The notes under the pieces are model-generated. The model was given only the letters and a program-made list of their open reading frames with translations, was not told the DNA's origin and did not search any database. Positions 53,822 through 64,000 of a DNA stretch of 64,000 nucleotides are shown here, piece after piece; position 1 is the first letter of the stretch, and every line of letters begins with the position of its first letter. Origin of the DNA: Lotus japonicus (Eukaryota > Streptophyta > Magnoliopsida > Fabales > Fabaceae); contig NC_080044.1 of assembly GCF_012489685.1 (NCBI RefSeq), forward strand, positions 32,853,021 through 32,917,020. Direction: 5' to 3'. The translations under genes and the position numbers were made by a program.

Positions 53822-56158
53822 TGTAACACCCCCTTTTTCATATTGTTTTATTTAATAAAATTTATCAGAGTTTAAAAACATATCAAGGGAGTATTACACT
53901 TCTTCACGAAAACTCATTAAAATTAACACTGATTGTGTTTGAAAATTTATAAGTTCATATGCTTTTCAAAGAATGAATTATTTCTGCCAATAAAATTTCT
54001 AAACCAGTTAGATAATCCTAAGGTGCATAAAATCACTTATTTAAATAGGTTTATCTTCCATGATATTCCAATAAAATTCATCATACTCATAACTGAATTT
54101 CATAAGCACTTCGGCCATCAACAGTACGACATCGCCATAATTTAGAAAATCATTCAACAACTTCCATAAGGAGAGGTTATAAAATCCTCTCAACAGAAAA
54201 GTAAAAGTAACGTAAAATATCTACCCAGTGTTACATTACAGAGCAAGACACTTATTTTATAATAATAATAATAATAACATAAACTAAGACTCTCCGAAGC
54301 TACTCCTCATGAGCCACATCTCTACCTCCAGTACCTGTACGATATCGCATAGAACATCATTCCAACAGAAGGGTGAGAACTTACATTGTATAAAATATAG
54401 CATAACAAAGAGCAAGTAAACAATTCAGATTCTGCTTTATAAACTCTTCACCTTTTCTTTAAAATTTGAGTGATTATAATATTTGCGCTCAAGACAGTTT
54501 CACAATTCTTATTAATGTTTCGGAAGATTATAAGCTTTAAGAAGAATAATAATTTGACTTTACCACAACAGCAAAACAATTCACCAACAAATCACCAAAC
54601 ACATAAAACCACTGAAAACGTGAAACTTAGTGTGTGAGACTCTAATGCATGCATGTGGTACCAATTGTTAACCTTAGCGGTATCACCGCGTCCACTCCAG
54701 ACAGTTAACCACCAATGAAGTCCACTCCAGACTTCCAGAACCACTCCAGTTTTGGGACAAGCCTCAATTTTCCGAGGAAAACCGACACGTTGCCTGTTGA
54801 CTAAATGAAGTGTATTTCGTGCAAAAACTCATAAATTAAAACATGCAATTTGAGACAACTCCAGCCCCAAATATATAACATATTTTCTCACCAAATTCCA
54901 TAACGGAAATCACACCAAAATTGCACAAAATAACATTTCAATATAATTATCAAATTATTCACTATTCCACCGAAAAACTAGCAACACAAAATCATCAAAT
55001 GTCTCACATCAATTACCAGAATCAGTTCCATAATCAATCCCAGAAATAAGCAGAAACATAGCAATCTTGCAGATAATTCTGGTACTAAACAAGCAGTCGA
55101 AAAATTATGAAACTTTTACCAAACATAGCCTTACACGTTAGCTTTCATATAAAATTGGTTTCACCCAATTTGGAATTCTGTAGAGAGAGTTATGCTCTCT
55201 ACAGCACATGCTATTAGGGTGTCTACGAGCAGAAACAGAGTGAGCTTGCAGATAATTATGGTATTGAACCAACAAGCCAAAAATTATGAAAATATAACCC
55301 TATGAGTTAGCTTTCATACAAAATTGGTTTCACTCAATTCGGAATTCTTTAGAGAGAGTTATGCTCTCTACAGCATAGCCTGCTAGGGTGTCTGCGGGAA
55401 AAAACAGAGTGAACATGCAGATAATTCTGGTACTGAACCAGCAATCCAAAAATTATGAAAATATTACCCAACATAGCCCTATGAGTTAGCTTTCATACAA
55501 AATTGGTTTCACGCAATTTAGAATTATGTAGAGAGAGTTATGCTCTCTACAGCACAGATTGTTAGGGTATCTGCGGGCAGAACAGAACCCAATTTTCCCC
55601 AGAACCTTAATTTCGCTCAAAATCAATTTTGCTCACCACTTGTAAATACTCGACACAGTCTCTCAGTTCTGAATTTTCAAAGAAGTTGGGGTTCCTTCAT
55701 GTTAAACTCAACCTCTGTTATTCTACAATTATACAAGGTAAATTCAAACCCTTACCTCTTGAAGATCAAAGTCTAGGTTTTCTTCTTTTTTCTCCTCTCC
55801 TTGCTTTTCACGTGTTCTCTTTGTCTGCTAACTTCTACAATTCTCAAATTCTGACTTTTCTCTTTCTAATTCACTCATAACCCTTAAATAGTCTCACAAT
55901 GGTCCCCACTCCCAACTACTCACTTAAAACCTAAAACCTTTATTGTCTATATCACATAATCACTTAATTATCTAATAAGATCACTTAATCACCTTATTAT
56001 ATAATGAAATATCATAATCACCTTATTATATAGCAAAATCATCTATTTATTCAAATAATTATATAACCTAATAATAATTAAAATAAATTAATAAATAACC
56101 TAATAATAATTAAAATAAATTAGTAAATAACCTAATAACGAAAAATGGGGTGTTTTTT
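53822..56158 (-). mobile_element. Inserted LTR-like sequence of a Tekay-related family
   Basis: The left edge is TGTAACACCCC, the inverse complement of the GGGGTGTTACA end shared by the other Tekay-like LTRs. The likely other end reads AATGGGGTGTT near 56146-56156 and is mutated. Inside are phrases typical of these LTRs. No matching TSD was found (left GAAGT). No ORF. Confidence 0.5.
55066..55582. repeat. Three tandem copies of a ~170-180-bp repeat
   Basis: Units 55066-55244, 55245-55413 and 55414-55582 share TGCAGATAATTCTGGTACT, AGTTAGCTTTCATACAAAAT and AGAGAGAGTTATGCTCTCTA. Identity is about 85-90% by eye. Confidence 0.88.
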
Positions 56159-56548
56159 TCTTAAAGTTTAAACACATTAATTAATCTTGTATTTAAAATA
56201 ATTTATAATCAGCATCTTGTGCAAGAAAAATTTGAGAAATACTAAAATTTAAACAAAACCAATCACGCCCTTATAATTTTAAGACATAATTTTAATTTTC
56301 AACCACATGTTAACAAATTATTCAACTGAACAAAGAAAATGAAATTGATATATAATCCACAAGAAAACTAACCGGCTATAACTAAGGCAACCAACCATAC
56401 CGCCTGTTAGGGTATTAGAAAACAGTCCCACATATATGAATTCGAGTTTATGATTCCACATATGAAGTTACTGTGTTCTCATAGAGCTATTTTCTGCTGC
56501 CCTAACCAGAGAGAAATATGGATGTTCCATTGCTTCTCTTGCCGTTAG
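56159..56548. other. Unassigned part of the insertion in copia copy 1
   Basis: AT-rich sequence between the LTR-like part and the point where gag resumes (TCTATAG...GAAATCCAAATCTG). No family recognised. It may belong to an older second insertion. Confidence 0.35.
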
Positions 56549-57783
56549 TCTATAGTCTTGAAATCCAAATCTGAAAAGGTTAAAACTCTCCAAGCAGCTG
56601 CAGAAGAGTCTAAAGAAACCTCTGAAGATTCTAATGAAGATGAGCTAACCTTGATCTCCAGAATGCTCAACTGCATCTGGAAGCACAGGAAGAGCACGAC
56701 AGAGGCTCAGCAAAGGCCAGAGGAAAGCATGAATCTTCATCTGGTCAGAAGAAGTCTTCATCAAAAGAAGTCACTTGTTTCGAATGCAAAGAATCAGGGC
56801 ACTACAAGAGTGATTGTCCAAAGTTGAAGAAAGACAAGAAGCCAAAGAAGCATTTCAAAGCAAAGAAATGTCTCGTGGTGACTTTTGATGACTCAGAGTC
56901 AGAAGAAGTTGATTCTGATGGTGAAATCGTTGAATGAGTCATGGCAGTTGTCAAGGACAAAGAAGCAGAGTCTAAAGATGCACCTAATGCTGAATCTACA
57001 TCAGAGGAAGATCTAAACTTTGATGATGAAAATGAGGTATTCGCTTCTTTCTCAACCTCTGAACTTAAAGATGCTTTGTCTGAAATTATGGATAAATATA
57101 ACTCTCTCTTAACTAAGCATAAAAAGTTGAAAAAGGATTTCTCTGCTGTCTCCAAAACTTATACTGAACATGAGAAAAGAATTTCTGAATTAAAAGAAAG
57201 TAATCATGCTTTAGTAAACTCTAACTCTGTGCTCAAAAATCAAATTCTCAAGTTAGAAGAAGTTGTTTCTTGTGATGCCTCTGATAGTAAGAATGAATCT
57301 AAATATGAAAAATCTTTTCAAAGATTCCTAGCTAAAAGCGTAGACAGAAGCTTAATGGCTTCAATGATCTATGGCGTAAGCAGAAATGGAATGTATGACA
57401 TTGGCTATTCTAGACCCAGTAGAAATGAGCCTCCTATGCCTAAGGCAAAATCTTTATATGAACATTTTGTACCCTCTGGTATTATATTGCCTGAACCATT
57501 GCCTGATAAAGTTGCTGATCCCCCTCTCAAAAAGGGAACTTTCTCTATGTCTAAAAATCATGCTCAAATTCCTTTACATTATCATGTTGAGAAACCCAAG
57601 GTTGTCAGAACCTCTGAGGTAACTAACAAGAAAGGACCCAGAAAGTGGGTACCTAAGGATAAGATTATCTATGTTGCAGATATCCTTGATCGCTCCACTG
57701 AAACACCAATCATGGTATCTGGACAGTGGATGCTCGCGACACATGACGGGAGAAAGAAGTATGTTCCAAGACCTAAAACTTAA
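56549..57783 (+). pseudogene. Copia copy 1 gag, C-terminal part
   Basis: Contains the zinc knuckle CFECKESGHYKSDC (about 56782-56823) after a frameshift, then a stop (TGA at 56936-56938) and an open 280-codon frame from 56941 with SELKDALSEIMDKYNSLL coiled-coil character. That frame ends WMLATHDGRKKYVPRPKT and overlaps the protease frame by 113 bp. Confidence 0.78.
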
Positions 57784-58716
57784 GCCTGGAGGCGAAATTG
57801 GTTTTGGTGGCAACGAGAAGGGTAAAATTGTTGGTTCTGGTACTATTGGTATTATTAATAGTCCATGCATTGATAATGTTCTGTTGGTAGATGGTTTAAC
57901 TCACAACTTATTGTCTATAAGTGAATTAGATGACAAGGGTTATGATGTTATTTTCAATCAAAAGTCTTGCAGGGCTGTAAGTCAGATCGATGGCTCTGTT
58001 CTGTTTAATAGCAAGAGGCGGAACAACACTTATAAGATCAGATTATCTGAGTTGGAAACTCAGAAAGTAAAGTGCCTTCTTTCTGGTAATGAGGAGCAAT
58101 GGGTATGGCATAGACGGTTAGGGCATGCCAGTATGAGAAAGATTTCTCAGCTGAGTAAGCTTGACCTTTTCAGGGGCTTACCCACTCTGAAGTTCTCTTC
58201 AGACGCTCTTTGTGAAGCATGTCAGAAAGGCAAATTTACAAAAGTCCCGTTCAAGGCAAAGAATGTTGAATGGAAGAATAGAACTCTTCAAGAGATGGCT
58301 AGAACCATGCTTCAAGAAACTGACATGGCAAAGCACTTCTGGGCAGAGGCAGTAAACACAACATGTTACATTCAGAACATGATCTCTATCAGACCAATTC
58401 TAAATAAGACTCCTTATGAATTGTGGAAGAATATAAAGCCCAACATTTCTTACTTTCATCCTTTTGGTTGTGTTTGCTATGTTCTGAATACTAAGGATAG
58501 ATTGCATAAATTTGATTCTAAATCTTCAAAATGTCTATTACTTGGTTACTCTGAGCGATCTGAAGGCTTTAGATTTTACAATACTGAATCTAAAACTATT
58601 GAGGAATCAATTCATGTTAGATTTGATGATAAGCTTGACTCTGACAAGTCAAAGCTAGCTGAAAAGTTTGCAGATATGAGCATAACTGTTTCTAATGTAA
58701 GATCAAGTTTTGATCG
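57671..58716 (+). pseudogene. Copia copy 1 pol: protease and deleted integrase
   Basis: Protease active site WYLDSGCSRHMTG, then the GAG-pre-integrase/HHCC region (VWHRRLGHASM with two His, CEACQKGKF with two Cys). After KNV the frame jumps to EWKNRTLQEMARTML. Compared with copy 2 exactly 111 codons (333 bp) are missing, including both catalytic aspartates, with no frame change. Reverse transcriptase and RNase H are absent, and LTR sequence begins soon after SITVSNV. Confidence 0.85.
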
Positions 58717-59904
58717 AGTAGTACAACTCTATGTTTTGATGATTACAAGTTACCATTTTAGTATGAACAATTATGGTACTCTAACGTGTTTTTCTGAGTG
58801 TGCTTTTTACAGGCTCTGACCTTAATATTATCTCACACAAATCAGAAGCACTGTGCTTAAAGAGTGACCCAAGCAACGCTTTCGCAAACTCTATGTTCAA
58901 TCTTAACAGTAGAAAAGCTTCAGAAGATCTGAAGTCAAACAAGCTCTGATATGGACTCAGTCACTTGAAGTTCTGAAGATCCAGACGTTCTGACAACCCA
59001 GACACTCTGAAGGTTCAGATGTTCTGATGGTGTAGAAGACTCTGAAGATCCAGAAGCTGAAAAGTGGAGACTCTGAAGTCCAGAAGCAAAATGGCTCTGA
59101 AGACCAAGTACTTCCCTCTGAGTTCAGAATCAGAAGGTACAACGGTCAGAGGATCCATGCTTCCCTCTGACTCTGATCAACAAGCTTCACAAGTTCCAAC
59201 ACGAAGCTCTCCTCTGATCAGAAGTCAAACAAGGTTAAAGGTCAAGTCACTATCCAAAGTACAAAAGCAAATGTACTATCCTGACGACCTACCTAACATT
59301 CTCAGCCACAGCAGAAGCTGGAAATTCCAGATCTGCCCTCCAACGGTAGCATTCCCATGCAGCGTTCAAACCCTAATCCTTGGAGTATAAATAGAGGCTG
59401 AAGATTGAAAGATGCGGTTGGAAGAATCTCTCACGCGCAAGCTATATTAAAACTTTCTAAGCATTCTTTCATCTTGAATTCATTGTGTTTACTACAAGCT
59501 TTTTAGAAGCAATCTCTTTGTAAACAATCTTTCTTAAACAGTTGTTTAGTTTACCTTTAGGAGATCAAGGTTCATCGGATCCTAGAGAAGACTAAGAGAG
59601 TGAATCTTAGTGTGAGCTAAGTCAGTGTATTGTAAGTCACTTGTAGGTTTCAAGTGCAGTTGTAACAATTACCTGATTAGTGGATTGCCTTCATTCTAAG
59701 AAGGAAGAAATCACCTTAACGGGTGGACTGGACTAGCTTGAGTGATTCATCAAGTGAACCAGGATAAAATCCTTGTGTGCTTTTCTATCTCTTATCTTAA
59801 GCACTTTATTTGTTCTCGAAAGATTTGCTAAAATCTTTAAGGTGGAAGTTTTATTCTGAAAACGTTATTCAAACCCCCCATTTCTACCGTTTTTCATACC
59901 TTCA
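58717..59904 (+). repeat. Second copia LTR (shared between copies 1 and 2)
   Basis: 1188 bp. It begins AGTAGTACAACTCTATG (AG instead of the expected TG) and ends TTCATACCTTCA. It is followed by a complete primer site and gag, so it is the 5' LTR of copy 2, and it sits where copy 1 should have its 3' LTR. Confidence 0.82.
59386..59394 (+). promoter_or_regulatory. TATA box in copia LTR 2
   Basis: TATAAATAG in the same conserved context as in LTR 1. Confidence 0.7.
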
Positions 59905-59906
59905 AT

Positions 59907-59918
59907 TGGTATCAGAGC
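59907..59918 (+). other. Primer-binding site of copia copy 2
   Basis: TGGTATCAGAGC, complementary to initiator tRNA-Met, two bases after the LTR. Confidence 0.88.
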
Positions 59919-59977
59919 GCAAGTTCTGATTACCACACCTAACAGTGTTCAGTGATCCGGGCCGGTGTGAAAAACAA

Positions 59978-60631
59978 ATGGCTACCACCAGTGAGATGCA
60001 AAAAGATGGTTACAATGCAAAGCCTCCCATGTTCGATGGTCAAAGATTCGAATATTGGAAAGACAGAATAGAAAGTTTCTTTCTGGGCTTCGATGCAGAT
60101 CTCTGGGATATCATTGTGGATGGCTATGAGCGTCCAGTTTATGCAGATGGCAAGAAGATCTCCAGATCAGAGATGGCTGCTGAGCAAAAGAAGCTCTACT
60201 CACAGCACCACAAAGCTAGAGCAATTCTTCTGAGTGCTATTTCCTATGAAGAGTACCAGAAGATTACAGATCGTGAGTTTGCCAAGGTCATCTTTGAATC
60301 TTTAAAGATGTCTCATGAAGGAAACAAGAAAGTGAAAGAATCAAAGACGCTGTCTTTGATCCAGAAGTATGAATCCTTCATCATGGAGCCAAATGAGTCC
60401 ATTGAAGATATGTTTTCCAGATTTCAGTTGTTGGTAGCTGGAATAAGACCTCTCAACAAAAGCTACACTACAAAAGATCATGTCATAAGGGTCATCAGAA
60501 GTCTTCCTGAAAGCTGGATGCTTTTGGTGACCTCAATAGAGCTTACAAGAGATGTTGAGCGTATGAGTTTAGAAGAACTCATCAGCATACTGAAATGTCA
60601 TGAGCTGAGTGCTCAGAGATGCAAGATCTGA
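59978..60631 (+). pseudogene. Copia copy 2 gag, N-terminal part
   Basis: The start is placed at MATTSEMQKDG (59978), aligned with copy 1, rather than at the ATG 11 codons earlier in leader sequence. It contains PPMFDGQRFEYWKDRIESF and MFSRFQLLVAGIRPLNKSY. It ends by frameshift after SAQRCKI, and the next frame continues with MQDLRKKSIAMKSKSEK. Confidence 0.85.
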
Positions 60632-60987
60632 GGAAGAAATCTATAGCCATGAAATCCAAATCTGAGAAGGCTAAATCTGAGAAGTCAAAAGCTCTCCAAG
60701 TTGAAGCAGAAGAATCTGACGAAGCATCAGGAGATTCTGATGAAGATGAGCTGACTCTGATCTCCAAAAGACTCAACCGCATCTGGAAGCACAGGCAGAG
60801 CAAGTACAAAGGCTCTGGAAAGGCCAAAGGAAAGTCTGAATCCTCATCAGGCCAGAAGAAGTCCTCAATCAAGGAAGTCACGTGTTTCGAGTGCAAAGAA
60901 TCAGGGCACTACAAGAGTGACTGTCCAAAGCTGAAAAAGGACAAAAAGCCAAAGAAGCACTTCAAGACAAAAAAATTGTTATGGTGA
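60619..60987 (+). pseudogene. Copia copy 2 gag, zinc-knuckle part
   Basis: Lys/Ser-rich with the CCHC knuckle CFECKESGHYKSDC that binds RNA. It ends by a second frameshift in an A-run (ACAAAAAAATTG); copy 1 has a shorter A-run there. Confidence 0.82.
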
Positions 60988-61886
60988 CTTTTGATGAATC
61001 AGAGTCAGAGGATGTTGACTCTGATGGTGAAGTTCAAGGACTCATGGCTATTGTCAAAGACAAAGGAGCAGAGTCAAAGGATGCAACTGACTCTGACTCA
61101 GCATCAGAAGAAGATCCTAACTCAGACGATGAAAATGAGGTATTCGCTTCTTTCTCAACCTCTGAACTAAAACATGCTTTGTCTGATATTATGGATAAGT
61201 ATAACTCTTTATTGTCTAAGCATAAAAAGTTGAAAAAGGATTTATCTGCTGCTTCTAAGACTTCTTCTGAACATGAGAAAATTATTTCTGATTTGAAAAA
61301 TGATAATCATGCTTTAGTGAATTCTAACTCTGTGCTTAAGAACCAAATTGCCAAGTTAGAAGAAGTAATTGCTTGTGATGCCTCTGATAGTAAACATGAA
61401 TCTAAATATGAAAAATCCTTTCAAAGATTCCTGGAAAAAAGCGTAGACAGAAGCTTAATGGCTTCAATGATCTATGGCGTAAGCAGAAATGGAATGCATG
61501 GCATTGACTATTGTAAACCTAATAGAAATGAGCCTTCTATGCCTAAGGCTAAATCCTTATATGAATGCGTTGTTCCCTCTGGTACTATATTGCCTGAACC
61601 TTTACCTGTTAAAGTTGCTAACCTCCCTCTCAAAAAGGGATCCTTCTCCATGTCTAAATATCATGCAAAAATTCCTTTACATTATCATGTTGAGAAACCC
61701 AAGGTGATCAGAACCTCTGGGGTAACTAACAAGAGAGGACTTAGAAAGTGGGTACCTAAGGATAAGATTATCTATGTTGCAGATATCCTTGATACCTCCA
61801 CTGAAACACCAATCATGGTATCTGGACAGTGGATGCTTGCGTCACATGATGGGAGAAAGGCGTATGTTCCAAGAGCTAAAACTTAA
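60981..61886 (+). pseudogene. Copia copy 2 gag, C-terminal acidic/coiled-coil part
   Basis: Acidic start (DESESEDVDSDGE), then a coiled-coil region (SELKHALSDIMDKYNSLLSK) and a conserved tail RKWVPKDKIIYVADIL. It ends VPRAKT and overlaps the pol frame by 113 bp, exactly as in copy 1. Confidence 0.75.
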
Positions 61887-64000
61887 GCCTGGAGGCGAAG
61901 TTGGCTTTGGTGGCAACGAGAAGGGTAAAATTGTTGGTACTGGTACTATTTGTGTAGATAGTAGTCCATGCATTGACAATGTTTTATTGGTAGACGGCTT
62001 AACTCATAACTTATTGTCTATAAGTCAATTAGCTGACAAGGGTTATGATGTTATTTTCAATCAAATGTCCTGTCGGGCTGTAAGTCAGATCGATGGCTCT
62101 GTTCTGTTTAACAGCAAGAGGAAGAACAACATTTATAAGATCAGATTATCTGAGTTGGAAGCTCAGAATGTGAAGTGCCTTCTTTCTGTTAATGAGGAGC
62201 AATGGGTATGGCATAGACGGTTAGGGCATGCCAGTATGAGAAAGATTTCTCAGCTGAGTAAGCTCAACCTTGTCAGGGGCTTACCCACTCTGAAGTTCTC
62301 TTCAGACGCTCTTTGTGAAGCATGTCAGAAAAGCAAATTCACAAAAGTCCCTTTCAAGGCAAAGAATGTTGTCTCAACCTCAAGGCCGTTGGAACTTCTG
62401 CATATCGACCTGTTTGGACCAGTGAAAACTGAGTCTATAGGTGGCAAGAGATATGGGATGGTCATTGTTGACGACTATAGCCGCTGGACATGGGTAAAAT
62501 TTCTAACCCGCAAGGATGAGTCTCATGCTGTGTTCTCTACCTTCATAGCCCAAGTGCAAAACGAGAAGGTTTGTAGGATTGTGCGTGTCAGAAGTGACCA
62601 TGGTGGAGAGTTTGAGAATGACAAGTTTGAGAGTCTGTTTGATTCCTATGGAATTGCACATGATTTCTCTTGTCCCAGAACTCCTCAACAAAATGGGGTT
62701 GTTGAGAGGAAGAACAGAACTCTTCAGGAGATGGCTAGAACCATGCTCCAAGAAACTGGCATGGCTAAGCACTTTTGGGCAGAGGCAGTAAACACAGCGT
62801 GTTACATTCAGAACAGAATCTCTGTGAGACCAATTCTGAATAAGATTCCTTATGATTTTTGGAAGAATATAAAACAAAACATTTCTTATTTTCATCCTTT
62901 TGGTTGTGTTTGTTATGTTCTTAACACTAAGGATAGATTGCATAAGTTTGATGCTAAGGCTTCTAAATGTCTATTACTTGGTTATTCTGATCGATCTAAA
63001 GGTTTCAGATTTTATAATACTGATGCTAAAACAATTGAAGAATCTATTCATGTTAGATTTGATGATAAGCTTGACTCTGATCAGTCAAAGCTAGTTGAGA
63101 AGTTTGCAGATTTAAATATAAACGTTTCTGACAAAGGCAAAGCTTCAGAGGAAGCTGAGCCAGAAGAAGAAGAACCAGAAGAAGAAGCTGGTCCCTCTGA
63201 TTCATAATCTCAGAAGAAGAGTAGAATCACTGCGGCTCATCCTAAGGAATTGATTCTGGGCAACAAAGATGAACCAGTCAGAACCAGATCAGCCTTCAGA
63301 CCCTCTGAAGAGACCGTGCTCAGTCTGAAAGGATTAGTGTCCTTAATTGAACCCCAGTCAATTGATGAAGCTCTTTAGGACAAGGACTGGATTCTGGCTA
63401 TGGAAGAAGAACTGAATCAATTTTCCAAGAATGATGTTTGGAGCTTAGTGAAGAAACCTCAGAGTGTTCATGTTATTGGAACCAAATGGGTGTTCAGAAA
63501 CAAGCTAAATGAGAAAGGAGATGTAGTCAGAAACAAGGCAAGGCTAGTTGCTCAAGGCTACAGTCAGCAGGAAGGAATAGACTACACTGAAACATTTGCT
63601 CCAGTAGCAAGACTAGAAGCAATTAGACTGCTGATCTCTTTCTCAGTGAATCACAACATAATTCTTCATCAGATGGATGTTAAGAGTGCCTTCCTGAATG
63701 GTTACATTTCAGAGGAAGTCTATGTTCATCAACCCCCAGGTTTTGAGGATGAGAAGAACCCAGACCATGTTTTTAAGTTGAAGAAATGTCTCTATGGTCT
63801 GAAGCAAGCTCCCAGAGCATGGTATGAGAGACTCAGCTCATTCCTTCTGGAGAATGAGTTTGTGAGGGGTAAAGTAGATACAACTCTCTTTTGCAAAACT
63901 TACAAAGATGATATCTTAATTGTGCAAATTTATGTTGATGATATTATATTTGGTTCCGCTAATCAATCTCTATGCAAAGAATTTTCTGAGATTATGCAGG
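61774..64000 (+). pseudogene. Copia copy 2 pol: protease, integrase, reverse transcriptase (runs off the window)
   Basis: Protease DSG (residues 18-20). HHCC finger H147, H152, C181, C184. Integrase core D212 (HIDLFGP), D275 (RSDHGGEF) and E311 (QQNGVVERKNRTL). After a TAA at 63205-63207 the same frame goes on, has a TAG at 63376-63378 (DEAL-stop-DKDW), and continues into reverse transcriptase: GTKWVFRNKLNEKG, RLVAQGYSQQEGIDY, MDVKSAFLNGYI, CLYGLKQAPRAWY and the catalytic YVDD at 63931-63942. RNase H and the 3' LTR lie beyond the right edge. Both stops fit C-to-T changes of CAA/CAG. The lineage looks SIRE/Maximus-like. Confidence 0.88.

Overview
The window is nuclear DNA of a flowering plant. 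It is very AT-rich, has one intronless host gene of a plant-only family (a RING-H2 ATL E3 ligase), and is otherwise packed with plant-type transposable elements: Ty3/gypsy Tekay-, Athila- and Tat-like elements, Ty1/copia SIRE-like elements, L1-type LINEs with an RRM-containing ORF1, non-autonomous hAT elements and MITEs. The families resemble those of legumes, so a legume is my best guess, but the sequence does not prove it. No bacterial-type feature (operon, CRISPR, IS) is present.

Layout. 1-5.7 kb: AT-rich DNA with a Stowaway-like MITE, the intact ATL gene on the minus strand, and a 564-bp segment carrying foldback MITEs that is duplicated exactly head to tail. 5.7-7.8 kb: a non-autonomous hAT element with perfect 8-bp target-site duplications (TSDs) that itself contains a 5'-truncated LINE. 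7.8-18.3 kb: the decayed 3' end of a Tekay-like gypsy element with its 5.2-kb LTR, interrupted by a 3.9-kb solo LTR (TSD TTGTT). 18.3-22.1 kb: a second hAT element, a single orphan exon of a pathogen-related-protein gene, and a LINE tail.

22.1-37.3 kb: one full-length minus-strand LINE (about 6.8 kb once later insertions are subtracted, with a 16-bp TSD). A 4.0-kb solo LTR (TSD ACATA) splits its RNase H region, and a 4.3-kb non-coding LTR element (TSD GGGGG) splits ORF1. 37.5-41.6 kb: a degenerate AT-rich repeat array into which an ORF1-only LINE was inserted. 42-44.3 kb: small foldback and Helitron-like repeats and a one-ended hAT fragment.

44.3-51.9 kb: the LTR and a deleted internal region of an Athila-like element. 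A Tat-like non-autonomous element (TSD GTTGT), with a decayed gag and an antisense additional ORF, sits inside that LTR. The Athila primer-binding site does not stop at the usual 18 nt. It runs on as a 47-nt copy of tRNA-Asp(GUC) whose only mismatch is at position 58, and then joins directly to pol. This is the most unusual feature of the window. 51.9-64 kb: two tandem SIRE-like copia copies in LTR-internal-LTR-internal order. The first is broken by an insertion and an integrase deletion, and the second runs off the right edge in reverse transcriptase.

Only the ATL gene looks like a functional host gene. All retroelement ORFs carry stops, frameshifts or deletions. The nesting order can be read from the TSDs: each TSD pair shows what was inserted into what.
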